NCBI GenBank assembly: GCA_006538405.1
Contig: BJKQ01000011.1
Coordinates: forward strand, 993,501-1,057,500
Length of the DNA: 64,000 bases
From: Hansfordia pulvinata
Taxonomy: Eukaryota; Ascomycota; Sordariomycetes; Xylariales
Direction of reading: 5' to 3'
Below, piece by piece: positions 58,715 through 64,000 of the stretch. The notes below the pieces were generated by a model, which saw nothing but the letters and a program-made list of their open reading frames with translations, was not told the DNA's origin and ran no database searches. Positions within the stretch are counted from its first letter, which is position 1, and each line of letters opens with the position of its first letter. Both the position numbers and the translations under genes were made by a program.

Positions 58715-60909
58715 ATGGCGCAACCACAGGCCCCGCTGGAAATCGCCATCATCGGCGGCGGAATCACGGGACTGACCCTGGCAGCCGGGCTGGAGGCGCG
58801 GCTCCCCAGACAACACGGCTGCTCCTCCCACGAGCAGCAGCAGCAGCAGCAGCAGCCATACTCCTACACGGTCTACGAGCGGTCGGCAAGCGCCCGGCAC
58901 GAGGCCGGCGCGGGCATCGGCATCAGCCCGAACGCGGAGCGCGCGCTGGGCGCCGTGTCCCCGGGGGCGCTGGCGGCCTTCAGGCGGGCGGCGGCGCCCA
59001 ACGGCGTCGACGACTTCCGCTGGGTCGACGGGGCCGGCACGGGACGGGACGGGTCGTCGCCGCCGTCGCCCTCGGCCGCGACGGCTTCCAGGGCTGCCGC
59101 CGCGCCGACCTCGCCGCCGAGCTGGCCCGCCTGCTGCCGCCGCCGCCGCCGGGGGGCCAGCAGCAGCAGCAGCCCGACCGCCGCGTCCTCCGCTTGGGCA
59201 AGGCGCTGGTCGGGGTCCAGTGGAACGACGGCGAGGGCTGCGAAGATGAGAGCAATGACGGCGGCGGCGGCGGCCAGCGGCGGCGGTACTCGGTGGTCTT
59301 TGAGGATGGGACCAGGTACGGTGCCGACGTGGGTGAGTTTGTGTGGGGGAGAACTCGAAGCATCGGAATCCAGAAAACCCGCCTCTCCCCTTTTTTCTTG
59401 TCTTCCTGTCGCCCCCTTTCTTTCCCCTACACATCCGCGGTTAGAGAGATGAGCGTGGGGGGAGAAAAGCCGAGAACATCTTTACTGACCGCGAGAGAAA
59501 AAAAACGACACCAGTCATCGGCTGCGACGGCATCCGGTCCAAGGTCCGCGAAGTCCTCTTCGCCGGCGAGGCCCGGCAGCCCGCCGCCGGGTACACGCAG
59601 AAGTACTGCTTCCGGGCGCTGGTGCCGACCGAAGTCGCCGAGACGCGCATCCCGCGGGAGAGGGCGCACGCGCGGTTCAGTACGTTTCGCCCCTCTCTAT
59701 TCACATTAGAAAGACTAGAGCAAAAAAAGAGAAAAGAAAAGGACAAGGCAAAGAATGAGAGAAGACCAGGCTGACAGGGTGGGATGAAAAAAAAAAACAG
59801 TGTACAACGGCCCCGGAGCGCACCTCCTGACCTACCCCGTCGGCCAGCGCGGCGAGATGCTCAACGTCCTGGCGGTCATCTCGGACCCGGACCCGGACGC
59901 CTCCTGGCTGCTCAAGCCGTCCTCCTCCACCCCCTCCTCCCTGAAGGGATCTCCGGCTCCCCCGTCGACCCCGCCAATGACGGCCCGCGGCTCACCGGCC
60001 GAGGCCGCCCGCCCCTTCGAGAGGTGGCACGCGACCGCGCGCGGGGTGGCCAGCCTGTTCGAGATCGCGGCCGGCGGCGGCAGCAGCAGCAGCGGGGGGC
60101 AGCTGGACAAGTGGGCCATCTTCGACATGGCGGAGCGGCCCGCGCCGCGGTACGCCGGCGACGACGACGACGACGACGACGACGAGAGCCGCCCTGAAGA
60201 CCCGGATCCGGACCCGAGCGAGGACAGGGGCAGCAGCGACAAGGGTCGCAGGAAGGGAGGCATCTGCATCGCCGGCGACGCCGCGCACACGGCGGGCCCC
60301 CACCTCGGCGCGGGCGCGGGCTACGGCGTCGAGGACGCCCTCGTGCTCGCGGAGCTGCTGGCCCGGCTGGGCGGCCGGCTCCTCTCCCTGTCCCTGTCCT
60401 CCTCTCCCGCCGGCGGCGGCGGCGGCGACGACGACAATGCCAACGACGCCTTGGTAGACACCACGCCAGAGACACAGACCCGGCCAGAGAAAAGCACAGC
60501 GGCAGCGGTGCGAGACGCCATGGCGGCCGCGGCCCTGCGCGCCTACAGCGCGGCCCGCCACCCGCGCACCCAGGCCCTGGTCCGCGAGACCCGCGCCGCC
60601 TGCGACCTGTTCCAGCAGCGCCGCCCGTCCGCGTGGCTCCCGGGCGGCGCCCAGGAGTTCGAGCGCGCCATCGAGGCTCACTTCCGCCGCATATGGGAGT
60701 ACGACGCCGAGGGCGCCGCGGCGGAGGCCGTGCGCGGGTTGGAGGGGAGCTTCGCGGCCATCTTGCGGCGGGCTTCCGATGGGCAGGCGGCGGGGGCGGG
60801 GGCTGGCGAGGGAATAGTAGGAGGGGAAGGGGAAGAGGAAGGGATCAGGGAGGGGAATGAGGGGAAGGGAATGCAAATATCTGTGCCGCTGCCGGAGAGT
60901 CGGTTGTGA
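58715..60909 (+). CDS. Salicylate-hydroxylase-like FAD monooxygenase (three exons, about 630 aa, one frame break)
   Basis: Class A flavoprotein hydroxylase, probably acting on an aromatic ring. Exons are 58715-59332, 59515-59679 and 59801-60909, in phase across GTGAGT and GTACGT donors. Motifs: the N-terminal dinucleotide-binding GGGITGLTLAAGLE, the middle VIGCDGIRSKVR formed across intron 1, and GDAAHTAGPHLGAGAGYGVE, the third FAD-contact motif in the form typical of fungal salicylate hydroxylases. The family C-terminal pattern AYSAARHPRTQ and RRIWEYD follows. A Gln run near residue 45, an Asp run and Gly/Ser-rich inserts lengthen it. The frame drops one base between about 59028 and 59054, in a stretch of GGG/GGGG runs; one extra G restores RVVAAVALGRDGFQGCRRAD or similar. 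It is codirectional with the P450, so the two may act together. Confidence 0.8.
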
Positions 60910-61187
60910 AAAGCCGTTCACGACCAGGTCGGGTAGCTGAGCGGGTTGGCCAGACTCAGGAGTGGGCGGAAAGGGAAAGGGAAAGGGGACACGTCTAGGA
61001 CGAGCTAACAGCTTGGATGAGCGTGTTGAGTGCGGAACATGCATAACTATAGGGATAGGGATCGCTATATTCACAACGCGCTGCGGATCCGATGATTACG
61101 GAAAGGAGCCTGGGCGATATGTAAGATGTGGTCGATTACAACTGCTTCAATCTTTGTCGAGAAACGCCTGACACACGGGTCCGTTCT
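60910..61187. other. Short convergent intergenic region
   Basis: 278 nt between the stops of the rightward FAD monooxygenase and the leftward hydrolase/NTF2-like gene. Nothing was seen beyond likely overlapping 3' UTRs. Confidence 0.6.
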
Positions 61188-63380
61188 TTAATCTGCCCCA
61201 GCCCCCTTCTTTCCCTCCACATTCACCGGGCCTCCCACCTCTTCGTCGCCCTGGTTGGCGTCTCCGGATTCCGGCACGTCTTGAGGTCCGTTCCCGACTG
61301 CTTCGCCTTTCCCGGTAGTGCTCTCATTTTCTTCGGGGCCGTCCTGTTTTGCCCCGTTCTGCTGTCCTGGTTGCTCCTCCTGCACCGGATCGTCCTCTTG
61401 CTTTGGATCGTCCTCTTGCTTCGGGCCGCTCTCCTGCTTTGGACTGTTCTCCTGCTCTTCTCCGACCTCTTGCTCGTGATCGCCCACTGGTTCGGACGCG
61501 TCTGCTAGCTCGGGCTCGTTCGCTTGGTCTTCCTTCTTCTCTTGGCCATTCTGCTCCTCTTTCTTGGGCTTGCCCCCTTGCTCAGGCTTGACCTCTTCCT
61601 TGGGCTCTGCATCTTTCTCATCAGGCTTATTATCCTTCACCTTCCCATTCCCGTTCCCCTGGGCAGTCGCAGTTGTTTTCCCCAGGCTGCCACCGCTTCC
61701 CTGCTTCGGGGCATTCGTCTTCCTTGTCCCGTTTCCCCCCGCCCCGCTGCTGGGATTTACCTTCGTCTGTTCCTGGCCTCCCTTCATGTCGCCGCCTGCC
61801 CCGTACGCACCCCCGTCGTCGTCTTCGTCGTCGTCGTACCAGTCTCCGAGGAGCTCGTTGTCGGCCTCGCCGTCCTCCTCCTCGTCCTCAAACCCGCCCA
61901 TGAGAAGCCGGTGGGCAGCGTCCCTGCCGACGATGGGCAGGCGCTGAACTCCGCGCTCGCGCCACCGGGAGGGGATCGCGGCGCGGCGGTCCAGCAGCCC
62001 CGTCTGCAGCAGGACCGACGCTTGGTCCCAGTACACGTGCTCGCTCTCGATGCTGCCCCCGCGGAGGGCGGCGATGCTGACCACGACGACCTCGACCCGC
62101 TTGTCGGTCGGCGGCATCCCCGGCAGCATCCACGGTATCTCGGTCGTGTGGCGGAACTCGACATGCAGCTCGTCGACCACGCGATCCGCGCAAGCCGTCC
62201 GCGAGAGTAGAGTAAGTCGTAATGACGGCGGCGAACGCGACAAGAAGTAGTCGCCGTAGAAGCGGCGCAGTTCCGACGCGCCAATGCCGCCGGTGAGCGT
62301 CGGCACAAAGGTGCTGTGCGGCGACACGAGCTTCGTGTATGTTTTCATCGTGCGATCGAGATTTCGCGAGTAAAACTTGGCTGTGTCACGGAAAGGTCAG
62401 CTCGGCCCTGAATCTCGTGAGTGAGATGCGTACCATCCAGGTTGTCCTCCACCACCCCCTCGGGATCAGCGCCCTTGTCGAGGCTGAAAGCGCGTCGTGC
62501 CGTTGCCAGGCTGCGACTCCAGGCCAGCTCAGCCGGCACTCGGTCGTAGTCGTCATCCAGATCCGTCTCGGCAAAGCCCGGGTTGGCGTCTGTGTAGGCA
62601 TAGGCCTTGTATCCTGAAAAGTCGAGAGTGCCTCCAGGCCCATGGCCGCTCCCCACCGTCTCTCGCTTGACACGCTGCTTGCCCTGTATCCCCAGCATCT
62701 GGGTTTGCTTTGTTACACCCACTGGCTCCGTCGAGGGGAGATGCATCAGGACTGCATTGCCGTTAGCGCTGTGACTGCGCCCAGTCGGATCGGGCCTGTT
62801 GCTCACCGTGGACTCCGCCGGGATATCGAGTTTGCGGATCAGGAATGCGGCTAGGGTAGTACGCAATGAGAAGGCCAAGCCGAAAGTCAGGGTTATTATC
62901 GAGGACGTAGAAATGCTCCAGACACACCGACGCAGCCTCGCCGTATGCGACAATGCCAAAGAGCTCACACGGCCCAAGGCCCGGGCCCATGATGCTGCTC
63001 CTCTTCTGGTTCGGCCTGGGCCTTTTCGACAGCCCGCTCAGCACGTTGCGATACCCGGCGTCGCCAGCACCTTCGTTCATGGAGATGTACTCAACGTCGA
63101 AGCCCTCAGCGCGCCAGCGCGCCAGCGTCTCCTGATCAAAGTCATCGTCTTCCGAGGTGATGTATAGACGCGGTGGGTCGCGCGGGAAGTCGTTGGACAG
63201 GGAGAGGAAGCCATTGTCGCTAAAGGCAGGCCCGCTCTGGTGACTCGTTGTCACGACTCGGGCGTCGCGCGACCTCGAGGTCGACGATGAAGTCGTTGTG
63301 TTTGCGGTGCCTCGGCGCTGCCGACGACCGTCGTCGGCCCGTACCGTGGTCTTCATTAGGCCCGGCACGTGGAGCTCCAT
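61188..63380 (-). CDS. Hydrolase-like plus NTF2/SnoaL-like fusion protein with disordered tail (694 aa)
   Basis: Minus-strand exons are 63380-62807, 62751-62434 and 62380-61188. The introns are 55 and 53 nt (donors GTGAGC and GTACGC, a GCTAAC branch in the first) and all phases agree. Residues about 70-300 resemble the alpha/beta-hydrolase (dienelactone-hydrolase-like) part of an ascomycete family: RLYITSEDDDFDQETLARWR, then FGIVAYGEAASVCLEHF where the nucleophile elbow should be, then YYPSRIPDPQTRYPGG. Residues about 300-440 are an NTF2/SnoaL-like domain: AKFYSRNLDRTMKTY, FVPTLTGGIG, EIPWMLPGMPPT and HVYWDQASVLLQTGLLD. The last 250 residues are acidic/Lys/Gln-rich with PKQE-type repeats and no fold. 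The elbow lacks a Ser or Cys nucleophile (Ala-Tyr-Gly-Glu-Ala), so activity is doubtful. The biological role is unknown. The start at 63380 could instead be Met9. Confidence 0.72.
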
Positions 63381-64000
63381 GGTCGCGAGCGCGAGATTGA
63401 CTGCACGGAAAGGAAACGGGGTTGAAGCTGTATTGGCTAGCTGTGTCGCTGTAGAGTGCTAGCAATAATTGGGTGTGATGGGCGCCTGAGTGGTGTCGAG
63501 GAATGAGTGAAGCTGGAGAACGGTGGAATGGCCGGTGCTCGTCCCGCGCAACGTGCCCGTGGTCTTCGCACGGATCGCACGGATAGCCCTTGACGGACAG
63601 CTTGCATATGACGTTGCATGTCGGAGGCAGACGGCTCATAAACGTCCGCCATCTGCGATAGGCAGCTCTTTCGTGGCGGATCGGCTGCAGTAAAGCGCAC
63701 CTACGGGACATGCAGGTTTGGGTTTGCCACCAGAACTTGATTTCCGTCGCGGGCCGGGGTCTCGGGTGGTGCATGTCGTCATTCGTCGTTATCGACAGGG
63801 GTTCTGCCCGGTTGTGTCGCGCGCTGCTTTGCGCTCGGAACAACCCTGGCTGGTTGCAGCGTTCGACATTGAAGAGGTACCTCAGTCATCAATATCCTTT
63901 GTCCGTTTAGGTATCCATCTCACCGAATTAGGGGACTTCCGCGAGGAGAACGAGAGATGAGATGCACGAGTGGTCATTGTTGGACGGTGTTTGGTGAATG
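63381..64000. other. Upstream region of the NTF2-like gene, no other gene seen
   Basis: 620 nt to the window end. It is the probable promoter and leader of the leftward gene at 61188-63380. Open frames on both strands lack any recognisable feature. Confidence 0.5.

Noticed and set aside
61524..62210. 228-codon plus-strand open frame opposite the NTF2-like gene
   Set aside because: A mirror of the real minus-strand exon, which has motifs and consistent splicing; the plus frame is Leu-rich antisense.

Overview
The window is nuclear DNA of a filamentous ascomycete (Pezizomycotina). A Sordariomycete, perhaps Sordariales/Chaetomiaceae, is the best guess, but that is inference. The evidence is GT-AG introns of 50-540 nt with CTGAC or CTAAC branch sites, G/C-ending codons, a HEX-1 Woronin-body gene (a Pezizomycotina marker) and a MedA-family developmental regulator. 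No bacterial, mobile-element, CRISPR, rRNA or tRNA features were found.

Layout. (1) 300-3364, minus strand: a four-exon MedA homologue. (2) 3365-29869: about 26.5 kb with no gene I can support. It is filled with microsatellites, long poly-C/poly-G tracts and dozens of copies of a short motif, TACGAGTA/TACTCGTA. (3) 29870-30211: a small three-exon gene for a 66-residue hydrophilic protein. (4) 30627-35102, minus strand: a damaged-looking FAD monooxygenase and an intact five-exon short-chain dehydrogenase, with a possible small gene between them. (5) 35854-39185, minus strand: Rqc2/NEMF, the ribosome quality-control factor. (6) 39186-44153: about 5 kb without a gene, ending in a CT-rich leader. 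(7) 44154-46119: hex1, with coding-like upstream exons that contain no ATG. (8) 49211-52772: a large class-3 lipase. (9) 54699-57071 and 58715-60909: a cytochrome P450 and a salicylate-hydroxylase-like FAD monooxygenase, codirectional. (10) 61188-63380, minus strand: a hydrolase-like plus NTF2/SnoaL-like fusion with a long disordered tail.

The genes do not form one pathway. medA, hex1 and rqc2 are housekeeping or developmental genes. The P450/FMO pair and the SDR/FMO pair are small oxidative groups with no polyketide or peptide synthetase beside them.

Two signals run through the whole window. First, the TACGAGTACTCGTA motif family is strongly over-represented between genes and almost absent from exons. 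Second, at least five genes show reading-frame breaks, and every break is repaired by one extra G or C in a short G/C run. This suggests a systematic consensus error more than gene death, so the frameshifted genes should be read as probably functional. The strongest biological lead is hex1: a spliced leader of over 1 kb without an ATG carries an in-frame, codon-biased reading frame leading straight into the HEX-1 start, and the protein ends in Ser-Ser-Leu instead of the usual Ser-Arg-Leu peroxisomal signal.
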